NCBI RefSeq assembly: GCF_963665055.1
Contig: NZ_OY762015.1
Coordinates: forward strand, 2,149,501 to 2,213,500
DNA length: 64,000 nt
Reading direction: 5' to 3'
From: an uncultured Methanobacterium sp.
Lineage (GTDB): Archaea > Methanobacteriota > Methanobacteria > Methanobacteriales > Methanobacteriaceae
Part shown: piece after piece, positions 28,492-41,093 of the stretch
Layout of the letters: every line of letters starts with the position of its first letter
How positions within the stretch are numbered: position 1 is the stretch's first letter
The notes under the pieces: generated by a model
Databases searched by the model: none
What the model saw: only the letters and a program-made list of their open reading frames with translations
What the model was told of the DNA's origin: nothing
Program-made: the position numbers and the translations under genes

Positions 28492-29208
28492 TCAAGCATT
28501 TCCTTTAGATTCCCCAGTGGTTACACCAGCAGCTATGATATGTGCTGCCCGGATGGGTTCTGGTATCGCACTGCGGGTTGTGGAAATTCTAACAATCTCA
28601 CGGGCATCTTCTTTACTGATGCCACAGACCTGCATGTAGACTGGCTCCTGGTTGATATTATCAACTTTATAGATATCCCCTGCTTTAAGGATATTATTCC
28701 ACCGTTTTTCCCAGTCCGGAAAATTTTGTAAAGCCTTTTTAATGCGTGGCATATCTGGATACTTGCGCATGATAACTATAACCGGCACTCCAGTTTTCTG
28801 AAAGATCTTCTGGATGTTAACCACATTAAAGCCACCAAATGTAATGCCATCTAACATCATAACCCCCAACTGTTCCAGGTGTCGGGAGCCATTAACCATC
28901 TCAATCAAAGAGCAGGTTGCATCAGTGCCATCAACTGTTACTTGTGTTCGGAGCACTCCATCCAGCCAATCTCCTGCTCTAAAAAGAGTTCCAACAAGCA
29001 TGACCTGTTCCCCACTGTGAGGGACAAATGGGGCATCATCCACTCCCAGAATTCTGATCTCTGGTTTAATGTTTCTGAACTGCTTTATGGTTTGAAACTC
29101 TTTGATTTCACTTTTTCTTGGCTGCTTTTTTGGTGGTTTTCTTAGTGGTTTTTTTGGCTGCTTTTTTAGCTGGCTTTTTGGCCTTCTTCTTTCCTTTAGT
29201 TTTTCCAT
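28492..29208 (-). CDS. DUF99 (UPF0215, endonuclease V-like) protein; start uncertain
   Basis: The conserved part reads EIRILGVDDAPFVPHSGEQVMLVGTLFR, VTVDGTDAT, MVNGSRHLEQLGVMMLDGITFGGFNVVNI and VPVIVIMRKYPDM, which is DUF99, a family structurally related to endonuclease V. There is no ATG, GTG or TTG in frame between the end of rpoL and the conserved domain. The nearest starts (29208 or 29214) lie about 100 bases inside rpoL and would add a very basic N-terminus (REKK-like, with many Lys, Arg, Pro). Otherwise a rare start codon or a frameshift must be invoked. The family call is firm, the start is not. Confidence 0.8.
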   Translation of the reverse strand: MEKLKERRRPKSQLKKQPKKPLRKPPKKQPRKSEIKEFQTIKQFRNIKPEIRILGVDDAPFVPHSGEQVMLVGTLFRAGDWLDGVLRTQVTVDGTDATCSLIEMVNGSRHLEQLGVMMLDGITFGGFNVVNIQKIFQKTGVPVIVIMRKYPDMPRIKKALQNFPDWEKRWNNILKAGDIYKVDNINQEPVYMQVCGISKEDAREIVRISTTRSAIPEPIRAAHIIAAGVTTGESKGNA

Positions 29209-29467
29209 CACCATCAGATTCAAGAAGCTCTTTAAATTCATCACATCTTGATTGGAGAGTTTCAGCTGCAACTTTAAGGGATTTTTTAGGATTTTTACCT
29301 CTTAAATAGAGTTTTGGTTCCCCAATAATAGGATGTTCTATCACGTAAGCAGCTGCTTCCACATCCTTATCTTCCATAAGGGTCTTTCGCAGAGCATTGC
29401 AGAGCGTGTGGGTTTCTCCTGTGATTTCTATTTCTAATTCATTTTTCTTATCAGTTATAATCTTCAT
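29108..29467 (-). CDS. rpoL: RNA polymerase subunit L, with lysine-rich tail
   Basis: RpoL (Rpb11-like) pairs with RpoD in polymerase assembly. The core (1-85) has MKIITDKKNELEIEITGETHTLCNALRKTLMEDKDVEAAAYVIEHPIIGEPKLYL. It continues with an unusual tail of about 35 residues (GDGKTKGKKKAKKPAKKAAKK and further TTKK units) resembling a histone H1 tail. The ATG at 29467 follows GAGGGA; an earlier in-frame ATG at 29515 overlaps csl4. The tail DNA also encodes the likely basic N-terminus of the DUF99 protein in another frame. Confidence 0.92.
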   Translation of the reverse strand: MKIITDKKNELEIEITGETHTLCNALRKTLMEDKDVEAAAYVIEHPIIGEPKLYLRGKNPKKSLKVAAETLQSRCDEFKELLESDGDGKTKGKKKAKKPAKKAAKKTTKKTTKKAAKKK

Positions 29468-29468
29468 T

Positions 29469-30038
<570 letters not shown>

Positions 30039-30632
30039 CTATTCACCTCATTTAAAAAACAAGTTTATTGACTAATTCATTGTTTTTTTGTTTTTTTATC
30101 TTTAATGTTCAAGAGTGATTTTATTCCACTAATTCCTATCTTAAAAAATATTCAAATCCCAATCCTCTTGAAAAGATTAACCAATGACAATCACTAAATA
30201 TTACACATTGAATGTGCTCATAATCACAGTTACATCATAATTTATAAATATAAAAGGCACCTATGTGATTGGATAATGGGGGATTAAATACATATTTGTG
30301 ATTAAATTGTATTCATGATAACCGTTAATTTTACTGTCAGTATAATAAGATTAGGTAAACTTGATAAACCAGTAACTGATTTTATATAGATAAATACGGC
30401 GTATTGGCCATGAATTGATTGATTGGGTGATTGAGGATTAAATAAAGTTTATGATGAGGTATGTCACGATAATAATTATGATTTATGATATGTTATTTGA
30501 TGATATTAATAGGTAATTGGTTGTGATTAATGGGAATTAGATTATAAACATGTAATAATCCAATTTGTGATAATTTGTTAGATATATAATTTTTTAAATA
30601 AAGTTATGTTATGAATTAATGATTATATGATC
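30039..30632. other. 594-base AT-rich gap
   Basis: The gap lies upstream of csl4 and downstream of dph2. I see no coding signal with a ribosome binding site and no conserved RNA. It is rich in GATT and ATGA strings (around 30410-30500) without a clear period. The csl4 promoter is expected near 30060-30100, where several T-rich runs make a TATA box hard to choose. Confidence 0.4.
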
Positions 30633-31637
30633 TTAGTATTTAATCTCATCCATCTGATAATCTTCCCACTCCCTTAATCCCAGGACAATTTCCAACTCCT
30701 GAGGAGTTAGGAGGGGCTTTTTATACATTTTAGAGTCATCAATTGCTATTCTAGGACATGCTGTCACTATGAATGCATCCAAATCCATGTAGGGCAGTAA
30801 ACTGGGAGGATTTATTTCATCCAGAAGTATCAGATAAGCTTCTTTGCCTTCATTATATATCATCTTCTTTAAATCTTTTGCCAAGTCCAATCGACATTGA
30901 CCTTTCTTAGAAGATATGAGTATTCCAAATTTTTTAGCTTCTTTAGCCCTGGTTATGCGGGCAAATCGTATTCTAAGAATTCTATCGGTGAATTCATCTA
31001 TATTTCTCACCTGGTTAAGGTAGGGGTCAGCTATAACCACTGGCTTTTGGGTGGAGAGTTTTATACCCAGGGGATGGAAGTTACCACTACCCAGGTAAAG
31101 ATAAGCATCCACTGGAAGGTCCTGAACTGATGAAAAATTACACCCCAAGACCTGACCTTTCAATGTTCCTGCACCTTCCTTCATTAGAACCTGCTTCCCA
31201 TTTTCCTCCAAAAACTGTGCAGCATCTTCCAGAAGATGCAAATGCTGGGTGGTGGTCACCAGGCCTATCTTATCCTTTCCTTCGAGATGTTCAAGTGCAT
31301 TTTTTAAAATATCCAGGGATCCCAGCTGATAGTAGGCTTCCACAAAAAGAGTGGGAACTTTATAATCAATAGGAAGAGGTGTATGCCCAAAATGTACCAG
31401 TAAATCCACTATTCCAGTCATTTCCATATCAGAAAGATCACAGGCCCCGTAACAGGGATCACCCGATATTAAAACCAATGCTCCGGTTTCATTTTCGATC
31501 CTGCTAGCTAGTTCTGTTGCATGGACCTTTAAACCTTCAGGAAATTGCAAACCTACTATTTCTGCCTTTGTTTCCCTGATTTTATCCAGTACCTGGTCGA
31601 TTTTAAATTGATAACTTGTCATGATTCTAAAATCCAT
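30633..31637 (-). CDS. dph2: Dph2, 2-(3-amino-3-carboxypropyl)histidine synthase
   Basis: Dph2 is a non-classical radical SAM enzyme that starts diphthamide formation on a histidine of elongation factor 2. The 334-residue protein has the three cluster cysteines in SGDPCYGACDLSD, LGCNFSS and VTACPRIAIDD, and the domain starts EIVGLQFPEGLKVHAT. Length is normal. The first ATG is used although an internal ATG five codons later is also possible; neither has a strong ribosome binding site. Confidence 0.95.
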   Translation of the reverse strand: MDFRIMTSYQFKIDQVLDKIRETKAEIVGLQFPEGLKVHATELASRIENETGALVLISGDPCYGACDLSDMEMTGIVDLLVHFGHTPLPIDYKVPTLFVEAYYQLGSLDILKNALEHLEGKDKIGLVTTTQHLHLLEDAAQFLEENGKQVLMKEGAGTLKGQVLGCNFSSVQDLPVDAYLYLGSGNFHPLGIKLSTQKPVVIADPYLNQVRNIDEFTDRILRIRFARITRAKEAKKFGILISSKKGQCRLDLAKDLKKMIYNEGKEAYLILLDEINPPSLLPYMDLDAFIVTACPRIAIDDSKMYKKPLLTPQELEIVLGLREWEDYQMDEIKY

Positions 31638-31669
31638 TTATTTTGATTTAATGAGAAAATTATTAATTT

Positions 31670-32248
<579 letters not shown>

Positions 32249-32835
32249 TTTACCACCAATTAAGCACTTCAAATCCTTGAAATCAATGTTTACTATTTTA
32301 CTCAAATTAAGTGTGATTCTAACCTTATATTCTAACTTTGAACAAACCTGAAACAACCCGTGGGCTTACAAACTTTAAAAACTGTTATTCGGACTTTGAA
32401 TCCTTATAACCCCAGAAATTTACCCAAATTAATCTCAGCTAAAGCCAATAAGATAATCTGATAATGGTTTAAAATAGTTTCAAAGTAATTATTGAACATA
32501 CTTGTATACTATGAGTATAAAATATTATAACATTCGAGTTTTAATTTAATTATTATACGCAAGTTAATTATTATACATAAATTAGTAGTTATAATGAAAC
32601 GGATAAACCAATCCCAAAATTATTTTATAAGTTATATATATTAAATTTAGATGTGGAATTAAGTAAATTTTATAGAAATTTTCATAGAATCTAAAGGCGA
32701 TGGTTGATTTTATCCCTTAAAAAAGGAAAATTATCCCTATGATCTTATGAAAACTAACTTTATACAGACACTAAAAAAATACACACCAGAACATAATTAA
32801 TTGGATTAAAAAGATTAGGACGTGGTGATGCGATC
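32249..32835. other. 587-base divergent AT-rich region
   Basis: The region separates hpt (minus) from srp54 (plus). Many TATA-like strings (for example near 32520-32545 and 32620-32645) prevent a safe promoter choice. No GC-rich block suggests a 7S RNA here. The srp54 start is preceded by GGTGATGCGATC, with GGTGAT as ribosome binding site. Confidence 0.4.
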
Positions 32836-34167
<1,332 letters not shown>

Positions 34168-34210
34168 CATCTGTCAACTTATTTTAACGGTAAGCTTAAT
34201 TTAACTAATT

Positions 34211-34308
34211 CAAATGAGTATCCTCAGACCAATCCAAACGATACTAAACTGATTAATCCAATGAGTACACTACTCAGACCAATCCAAATGATACTAAGCG
34301 GACCAATC
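34211..34308 (+). repeat. Tandem pair of about 49-bp repeats in the srp54-pus10 gap
   Basis: Two adjoining units, 34211-34258 and 34259-34308, share the core CTCAGACCAATCCAAA-[CT]GATACTAA and diverge at the edges. The 305-base gap 34168-34472 contains nothing else recognisable. The repeat looks like a simple local duplication in the 3' region of srp54. Confidence 0.6.
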
Positions 34309-34472
34309 TAAAAAAATATGCTAATCTAATTTACAATCTACTTGAAAGTCCGTGAAAACTCATCACCTCTCCATTGCATAGAATTCAAATCCATTGTGTA
34401 ATTTTTAACATTAAAAATATTAAACCATTAAAATAACTAGACAAATCTAATTCATTTCAGGATAGATCTACC

Positions 34473-35774
34473 ATGAAAAATGTTAAAGAACAGGCCCAGA
34501 AAATAATTGACATCACCCACGGGAACATTTGCAACCGTTGCCTTGGCAGGAATTTTTATCCACAAGTTTCAGGGAATGATAATCAGGAACGAGGCGCTTA
34601 TATAAAAGATATTCTTGGCACAACTGATGAAAAGCCTGAAAAAAGTGAATCTGTGCATGGAAAAGGGGAATCTATACCTGAAAAGAATGAATCTTCGCTT
34701 AAAAAAGGGGAAACTATACTTGAAAGAGAATCCTGTTATGTATGTGGAGACATTTTTCTGGAACTGGAAGATATCCTGGAGAAAATAATCAAGACCATTA
34801 ATGATTCTGGAGTTGAATTTGAAACATTCCTGGTGGGTTGTCGTCTTCCTCCTGAAATCCTGGAGAAAGAGAAAGAAATACAGGAAGAAATCGGATCTAA
34901 CAGTGACAGTCTCAAAAAAGAGATTAACCGAGAGTTAGGTAAAGAATTAGAACTCCGTCTGGAGAAAGAAGTGGATTTTGATAATCCCAACCTGGTGATT
35001 ATGATGGACTTTGCCAACAACAAGGTAAATCTTCAGATAAATCCACTTTTCATTGAAGGCAGATACCGAAAACTGATAAGGGGTATTCCCCAAACCAGGT
35101 GGCCCTGCCGAAAATGCAGAGGAAAAGGATGCGAAAAGTGTGATTTCACCGGGAAAATGTACCCTGAATCTGTGGAAGAACTAATGGCAGAAACGGTTTT
35201 AAAGGCAACAGGAGGTACAGAATCCAAATTTCACGGTGCGGGCAGGGAAGACATCGATGTGAGAATGCTGGGCAGAGGAAGGCCATTCGTATTAGAGATA
35301 AAGGAGCCGAAGATCCGTGAATTGAACTTGGAAGAATTAACATCCAAAATAAACGATCACTGCCAGGGAAAAATAGAGGTTCTTGATTTAAAAATGGTGA
35401 GTAAGGATCGCAGAAGTGGTATTAAAGCATCTTCCACCGAGACATATAAAATTTACCGTGCACTAGTAGAACTGGACCAGGAAGTTGATGAAGAGAAATT
35501 GAATATCTTAAGTTCTCTTAATATTATAAAACAACGTACTCCTATTCGAGTTTCACACCGGAGAGCAGATAAAATCCGTACCAGGGAAGTAAAGGAGATT
35601 CAAGTTAAAATGCTGGATTCCAGTCATCTGGAAATGGTTGTTAATTGTGAAGGGGGATTATACATCAAAGAACTTATATCGGGGGATGAAGACAGAACAC
35701 AACCCAGTGTCACTTCCCTTTTGGGTATAACTGCCAAATGTGTAGAGTTAGATGTGTTGGAAGTTAACATTTAA
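34473..35774 (+). CDS. pus10: Pus10, tRNA pseudouridine synthase (positions 54/55)
   Basis: The archaeal enzyme making pseudouridine 55 (and 54) in the tRNA T loop. The N-terminal part has zinc-binding CNRCLGR and SCYVCGDIF pairs, separated here by about 50 residues with a charged, repeat-like insert (ESVHGKGES, ESIPEKNES, ESSLKKGET). A THUMP-like region follows, then a ribbon CRKCRGKGCEKC. The catalytic domain has GAGREDIDVRMLGRGRPFVLEI with the catalytic Asp, and ends CEGGLYIKELISGDEDRTQPSVTSLL. Slightly longer than usual (433 residues) because of the N-terminal insert. Confidence 0.94.
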   Translation: MKNVKEQAQKIIDITHGNICNRCLGRNFYPQVSGNDNQERGAYIKDILGTTDEKPEKSESVHGKGESIPEKNESSLKKGETILERESCYVCGDIFLELEDILEKIIKTINDSGVEFETFLVGCRLPPEILEKEKEIQEEIGSNSDSLKKEINRELGKELELRLEKEVDFDNPNLVIMMDFANNKVNLQINPLFIEGRYRKLIRGIPQTRWPCRKCRGKGCEKCDFTGKMYPESVEELMAETVLKATGGTESKFHGAGREDIDVRMLGRGRPFVLEIKEPKIRELNLEELTSKINDHCQGKIEVLDLKMVSKDRRSGIKASSTETYKIYRALVELDQEVDEEKLNILSSLNIIKQRTPIRVSHRRADKIRTREVKEIQVKMLDSSHLEMVVNCEGGLYIKELISGDEDRTQPSVTSLLGITAKCVELDVLEVNI

Positions 35775-36076
35775 ATGAGTGGAAGGATAGTTTTATAAAC
35801 TCAGTCATATCATAAATAATTTTAATCGATTTACCAAGGAGCCATAACCACATCGAGATTCATACGAATTTTATCTTAAATTGTAAGTTAAGCTCTATGA
35901 GAAATAATATCATAAAATTAACAAATTGTGCCTGGGCAAATCACCTGATGAGAGCAGATAATCTATATTGTCAAATAACTCCGATGGAACCAGGATACTC
36001 TAAAAAAGGCAATTTGAAATAAATTTAATAGCTAAATTTAATTAACCCATTTCTTATGGAAGTGGAGGTTTTGAAA
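35775..36076. other. Gap before L21e
   Basis: About 300 bases of AT-rich sequence. TTTAATAGCTAAATTTAATT at 36022-36044 is a possible promoter element for the L21e-rpoF group. No gene or structured RNA is apparent. Confidence 0.35.
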
Positions 36077-36370
<294 letters not shown>

Positions 36371-36375
36371 TGGGG

Positions 36376-36714
36376 ATGATTGGGAAAAAAGTTCTTGAAA
36401 CCGATCCAATACCCCTGGTTAAAGTTAAACCACTCCTAGAAGAGCGAGAAACCGTTCATGAACTCAGTTATGAACAGAATCTGGCCCTGGATCATGTCAC
36501 CAAATTCTCCAAAATATCCGTGGATAATGCAGAGAAGCTGGTTGGTGAACTGGAAGAGATCATCAAAAAGACCCAGGCCATAAAAATAGCAGATGTCATG
36601 CCAGAAGATATGGATGACATGAGACTTATTTTCGCCAAGGAACGGGGATCCCATAAAAAGGAAGAAATGGAGAATATACTTAAAATAGTTAGTAAATACA
36701 GGGAAGAAGAATAA
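36376..36714 (+). CDS. rpoF: RNA polymerase subunit F (Rpb4-like)
   Basis: RpoF forms the stalk of archaeal RNA polymerase with RpoE. The protein begins MIGKKVLETDPIPLVKVKPLLEE and continues through the HRDC-like fold with AMINO pattern SYEQNLALDHVTKFSKIS and VGELEEIIKK to MPEDMDDMRLIFAKERG. The start at 36376 uses AGGAG at 36363-36367, which lies in the end of L21e, so the two are coupled; ATG 36370 and GTG 36367 are too close to that site. Confidence 0.94.
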   Translation: MIGKKVLETDPIPLVKVKPLLEERETVHELSYEQNLALDHVTKFSKISVDNAEKLVGELEEIIKKTQAIKIADVMPEDMDDMRLIFAKERGSHKKEEMENILKIVSKYREEE

Positions 36715-36854
36715 AAAACTTTTTAAAACCCTTTTTCCTTTGAATTATTACCTATTAACCGTTTATGGGATATGGACATCGGCTGAAGTTTCGCTTTGTT
36801 AGTGAACGAATTAATGTAATATTAAAATTATAATAATATTATCAGGGTGGTCAA

Positions 36855-37433
<579 letters not shown>

Positions 37434-37477
37434 ATTATTTTTTAAACTAAATTCCTTTTTTTAAATAATATAGGAAT

Positions 37478-38347
37478 TTGAAGATTAAGGAAATGTTGGC
37501 ACAAGAAACCTCCCAACTGTTAAAAAAGCATCAGATAAGGTTAGATCGGAGGAAAGGCCAAAATTACCTCACCAATGATCATATTTTGGCCAAAATTATC
37601 GAAAATGCCCAGCTAAATAATTCTGATGTAGTTCTGGAGATCGGAGCGGGTATTGGCACATTAACAGTCCCCCTGGCTGAAAAATCCGCTAAAGTAGTTG
37701 CTTTTGAGCAGGATAAACGAATCGTTCGGGTTCTAAGGGAGAGGCTCCGGGAACGGGGAATATCCAATGTGGAAGTTTTGGAGGGTGATGCTACAAAAAT
37801 GGAGTTCCCTTATTTTAACAAAGTAGTATCCAACTTACCCTACCAGATATCATCCCCTATAACCTTCAAACTCCTCAATTACAACTTTGATTACGCTATT
37901 TTAATGTATCAACTTGAATTCGCCCAGAGAATGGTAGCCCAACCAGGGAAATCCAATTATTCCCGCCTGTCAGTGATGATGAACCTGTGCACACACACAG
38001 AACTTCTTTTTAATGTTCCCAAGAATGCTTTCCTACCTCCGCCCCGAATTTCCTCGGCTGTAATCAAGTTAGTGCCCCAAAAAAATCCTCATGCTGATAA
38101 ATTCTTTGCTAATACTTGCAGAGCATTGTTCCAGCATAAAAAAAAGAAATCAGGAAAGGCTTTACTTCAATCTTTCCATGAAATATCCAACCTAAACCTG
38201 GATCGGACTACTGTCCGGGATCTAATTTTGAAACTGGATCCTAAACTCACTGAGGAAAGGGTATTTAAGTTGAACGAGAAAGAAATTTTAACTATTTCCA
38301 GAGAACTTAAAGAGTTAATGGAGGGATATGATGAAAAAAATGGGTGA
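37478..38347 (+). CDS. rsmA: rRNA adenine dimethyltransferase RsmA/KsgA (Dim1)
   Basis: Dimethylates two adenines at the 3' end of 16S rRNA. SAM-binding motifs are DRRKGQNYLTNDHILAKII, VVLEIGAGIGTLTVPLAE, VVAFEQDKRIVRVL and EGDATKMEFP; the catalytic motif is SNLPYQISSPITF. The start is either the TTG at 37478 or the ATG at 37493; the TTG keeps a longer N-terminal helix and has AGG close upstream. The 3' end overlaps the next gene by 20 bases. Confidence 0.95.
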   Translation: MKIKEMLAQETSQLLKKHQIRLDRRKGQNYLTNDHILAKIIENAQLNNSDVVLEIGAGIGTLTVPLAEKSAKVVAFEQDKRIVRVLRERLRERGISNVEVLEGDATKMEFPYFNKVVSNLPYQISSPITFKLLNYNFDYAILMYQLEFAQRMVAQPGKSNYSRLSVMMNLCTHTELLFNVPKNAFLPPPRISSAVIKLVPQKNPHADKFFANTCRALFQHKKKKSGKALLQSFHEISNLNLDRTTVRDLILKLDPKLTEERVFKLNEKEILTISRELKELMEGYDEKNG

Positions 38348-38723
38348 AATAAACAATACTGATATGGATGGAACCGGGAAGGATGGAACCAAAGAAGGTA
38401 ATAACAGCACTGCGATAAACCCTTTTCTACTATTCCAGAATGAATTTCCGGAATTAGCAGGACGTTTCAATGACCTTGTGGATGCTCAGCGTTCTCTTAA
38501 AGGAATGGATCCCAAAACCAAACAACTGGTTAATATAGCCATCCAAACTGCTAACCATAACTCGATGGGAGTTAAAATGCATGCCCAGATGGCAAAAAGT
38601 CAGGGAGCATCCAGGGACGAGATTTTAGGAGCAGTGGTTATGAACCTTCATCTTTCAGGATTATCAAATGTGCTGGATTGCCTTCCAGCTGCTCTGGAAG
38701 GTTTGGAATCCGTGAAAGAATAA
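38328..38723 (+). CDS. CMD/AhpD-like protein without redox cysteines
   Basis: A 131-residue protein with the carboxymuconolactone-decarboxylase fold: GMDPKTKQLVNIAIQTANHNSMGVKMHAQMAKSQGASRDEILGAVVMNLHLSG. The CxxC of AhpD is replaced by NHNS, so it cannot use a disulfide; only the C-terminal LDCLP has a cysteine. It overlaps the end of rsmA by 20 bases with GGAGGG in the rsmA coding sequence as ribosome binding site, so it is translationally coupled. The position between rsmA and the methyltransferase gene is the only clue to function. Confidence 0.75.
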   Translation: MMKKMGEINNTDMDGTGKDGTKEGNNSTAINPFLLFQNEFPELAGRFNDLVDAQRSLKGMDPKTKQLVNIAIQTANHNSMGVKMHAQMAKSQGASRDEILGAVVMNLHLSGLSNVLDCLPAALEGLESVKE

Positions 38724-38883
38724 GCAAAGACCCCTTATAACTCAATTAACTTTATTAAAACTATTAAAAATAAAAGAATATTAAAAATATTATATATACT
38801 AAAAATACCTTTAAAATCATTTAATTCCTAGTTCATAAGGATATAAATTCATACGGATCAAGCTACTTACTTAGAGGATTAAA

Positions 38884-39480
38884 ATGTTAGATTACAATGG
38901 AATTCATTACAAAACCCACCCTGATGTATACGAACCTGCTGAAGATACATTTCTCCTTGCAGAAAACCTTCAAGTGGAAAGAAAACACAGGGTGCTTGAA
39001 ATAGGAACCGGGACTGGAATTGTGACAATAACTGTTTCCAGACAATGCAGGACAGTTGTAGCAACTGATATCAATCCCCATGCCATTAAATGTGCCACCC
39101 ACAATATTATCAACAACAAGGCTTATAACGTGGAAATTAAACAAGGAGACTTGTTTGAACCGGTTTCTGATGAGAAATTCGATCTGATATTATTCAATAC
39201 ACCTTACCTTCCCACTTCAGAAGATGAAAGGGTTGAGGATGAATTGGAAGCTGCATGGGACGGTGGTGCAGATGGTAGAAAAGTCATAGACCGTTTTCTG
39301 GATGAATTAATTGATCACCTTAATCCTGAGGGAACAGTGCAGCTGGTGCAATCTTCTTTATCTGATAATGATAAAACCCTAAAAAAATTAAATGAAATGG
39401 ACATGGATGCATCGATAACTGCCAGTGAAAAGCATTTCTTCGAAGAAGTTGTGGTTATAACTGGAAAATTAAAAACATAG
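38884..39480 (+). CDS. HemK/PrmC-type methyltransferase (release factor or glutamine methylase-like)
   Basis: A 198-residue class I SAM methyltransferase: EPAEDTFLLAENL, VLEIGTGTGIVTITVSRQC, VVATDINPHAIKCATHN and the catalytic region FDLILFNTPYLPTSED, in which NTPY replaces the usual NPPY. Archaeal relatives (Mtq2-like, with Trm112) methylate the glutamine of release factor aRF1. It is the last gene of the L21e-rpoF-rsmA region. The general family is firm; the substrate is inferred from family. Confidence 0.88.
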   Translation: MLDYNGIHYKTHPDVYEPAEDTFLLAENLQVERKHRVLEIGTGTGIVTITVSRQCRTVVATDINPHAIKCATHNIINNKAYNVEIKQGDLFEPVSDEKFDLILFNTPYLPTSEDERVEDELEAAWDGGADGRKVIDRFLDELIDHLNPEGTVQLVQSSLSDNDKTLKKLNEMDMDASITASEKHFFEEVVVITGKLKT

Positions 39481-39818
39481 CCCCAATTATTCTAGGATCC
39501 CATATTCTTTTTTAATCTTTTTATAATCTTCATAATAGGCTCTTTTATTTCACCAGTTAATCTCATCTAGTTCCATATAATCCATATTCCACATAATCCA
39601 TAAAATTCCATATACTGAAAACCGTATTAATCTTTTATCCATCATATAAACTATTAATTCATTTAAGTCCAGTAGTTCACTATTAACAGCCATTCAATTC
39701 ATATATAGCTTTTTTATTACATTTACCATTCTTATTTACCCAACATTTCTAAAGACATTTACTTATTTATTTAAAAAAAATGTTTAAAAAAATGAGTATC
39801 AAAGAGTAAGGGAAAGTA
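39481..39818. other. Convergent AT-rich gap
   Basis: The gap between two convergent genes contains several diverged copies of the string TTCCATATAATCCATA (39572-39620) and a T-rich run, which could serve as 3' ends for both strands. No coding signal was seen. Confidence 0.35.
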
Positions 39819-41075
39819 TCAAAGCAATGAAGTTACCACCAGTCCAATACTCAGTCCCATTACAATTATCACTGTTAAAATGGCTATAATGTTAAATAAT
39901 TTGCTGTTTACATGTTCGCCCATGATTTTCTTATCATTTATGATTAAGAGCATCAATATCAGTACAAATGGCAGAAGCAGACCATTTGCCACCTGAGAGA
40001 GGTAAAGGATAGACAGTAGGGGAACGGAAGGAATCAGGATTATAAGCACTGCCAGTACAATTAGTCCTAAATATAAGCCATGGAATATGGGAGCTTCCCT
40101 AAAGCTTTTAGATACTCCTGCCTCAAATCCCAGACTTTCACACACATAGTAAGCAGTTGAAAGTGGTAGTATGCTGGCTGCAAATAGTGATGCGTTTAAA
40201 AATCCTAATGCAAATAGGATGCTTGCGTATTGGCCTGCCAGTGGAGCCAGTGCCATGGAAACATCAGCCACATTATTTACCTGGATACCGGTGGGATGTA
40301 TGGTGGCTGCGCAGGCAATGACAATGAAAAAGGCCACGATATTCACCACTATAGCTCCCAGCACTGCGTCCATCTTGGAATATTTGAGGTTTTTTAAGCT
40401 GATTCCTTTTTCCACCACCGAGGACTGTATGTAAAACATCATCCAAGGTGCGATGGTGGTTCCCACCAGACCGATCACCATGGTTATGTAGGCAGCATTC
40501 AAACTTATCTGGGGCATTATCATGCTCTGGGCTGCTAATCCCCAGTCTGGTTGTGCCAGAAATCCAGCAATGATATAGGAGAAATAAAGTGCTGAAGCCA
40601 GTAAGAATACTTTTTCCACACTTTTGTAGGTTCCTTTAACCACCAGGAGCCATACAAAAAAGGCTGCCAGTGGCAGGGCTATGAACCGGGGAACGTTGAA
40701 TATACCGGTACTTACGGCTATACCAGAAAATTCAGCCAAAACATTTCCAAAGTTAGCCAGAAGCAGGGCAATCATCATGATGAAGGTGAGTTTAATGCCC
40801 ACCTTCTCTCGTATCAGATCTGCCAGGCCTTTTCCGGAAACTATACCCATACGCACCCCCATTTCCTGGATCACTGCCAGTGCTATAATCATGGGGATGA
40901 AAGTCCACAGAAGATCGTATCCAAACTGTGAACCGGCCAGGGAGTAAGTGGTGATTCCTCCGGCATCATTGTCCACGTTGGCAGTGATAATTCCGGGCCC
41001 CATTACTGAAAGGAATATTATAAAGCTGATAATGACCGGGCTCTTGAATATCCTGCGAAAAATTGAATAATCCAT
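39819..41075 (-). CDS. NRAMP-family metal ion transporter, non-canonical metal motifs
   Basis: An 11-helix membrane protein of 418 residues with the NRAMP (SLC11) fold: GPGIITANVDNDAGGITTYSLAGSQFGY in helix 1 and GLVGTTIAPWMMFYIQSSVVEKG in helix 6. Classical NRAMP proteins have DPGN and MPH there; here helix 1 has DNDAG and helix 6 has APW, so the methionine that selects transition metals is gone. The next gene upstream encodes the regulatory part of an Mg2+ transporter (MgtE_N with CBS), so Mg2+ is a reasonable inferred substrate. The pair is 18 bases apart. Confidence 0.88.
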   Translation of the reverse strand: MDYSIFRRIFKSPVIISFIIFLSVMGPGIITANVDNDAGGITTYSLAGSQFGYDLLWTFIPMIIALAVIQEMGVRMGIVSGKGLADLIREKVGIKLTFIMMIALLLANFGNVLAEFSGIAVSTGIFNVPRFIALPLAAFFVWLLVVKGTYKSVEKVFLLASALYFSYIIAGFLAQPDWGLAAQSMIMPQISLNAAYITMVIGLVGTTIAPWMMFYIQSSVVEKGISLKNLKYSKMDAVLGAIVVNIVAFFIVIACAATIHPTGIQVNNVADVSMALAPLAGQYASILFALGFLNASLFAASILPLSTAYYVCESLGFEAGVSKSFREAPIFHGLYLGLIVLAVLIILIPSVPLLSILYLSQVANGLLLPFVLILMLLIINDKKIMGEHVNSKLFNIIAILTVIIVMGLSIGLVVTSLL

Positions 41076-41093
41076 AATTAAGCCTCCTTGGAA

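Noticed and set aside
30410..30530. A 21-codon ORF with ATG ATG AGG
   Set aside because: No ribosome binding site and AT-driven composition (Ile, Met, Asp).
32249..32835. 7S (SRP) RNA next to srp54
   Set aside because: The gap is uniformly AT-rich and lacks a GC-rich structured block.
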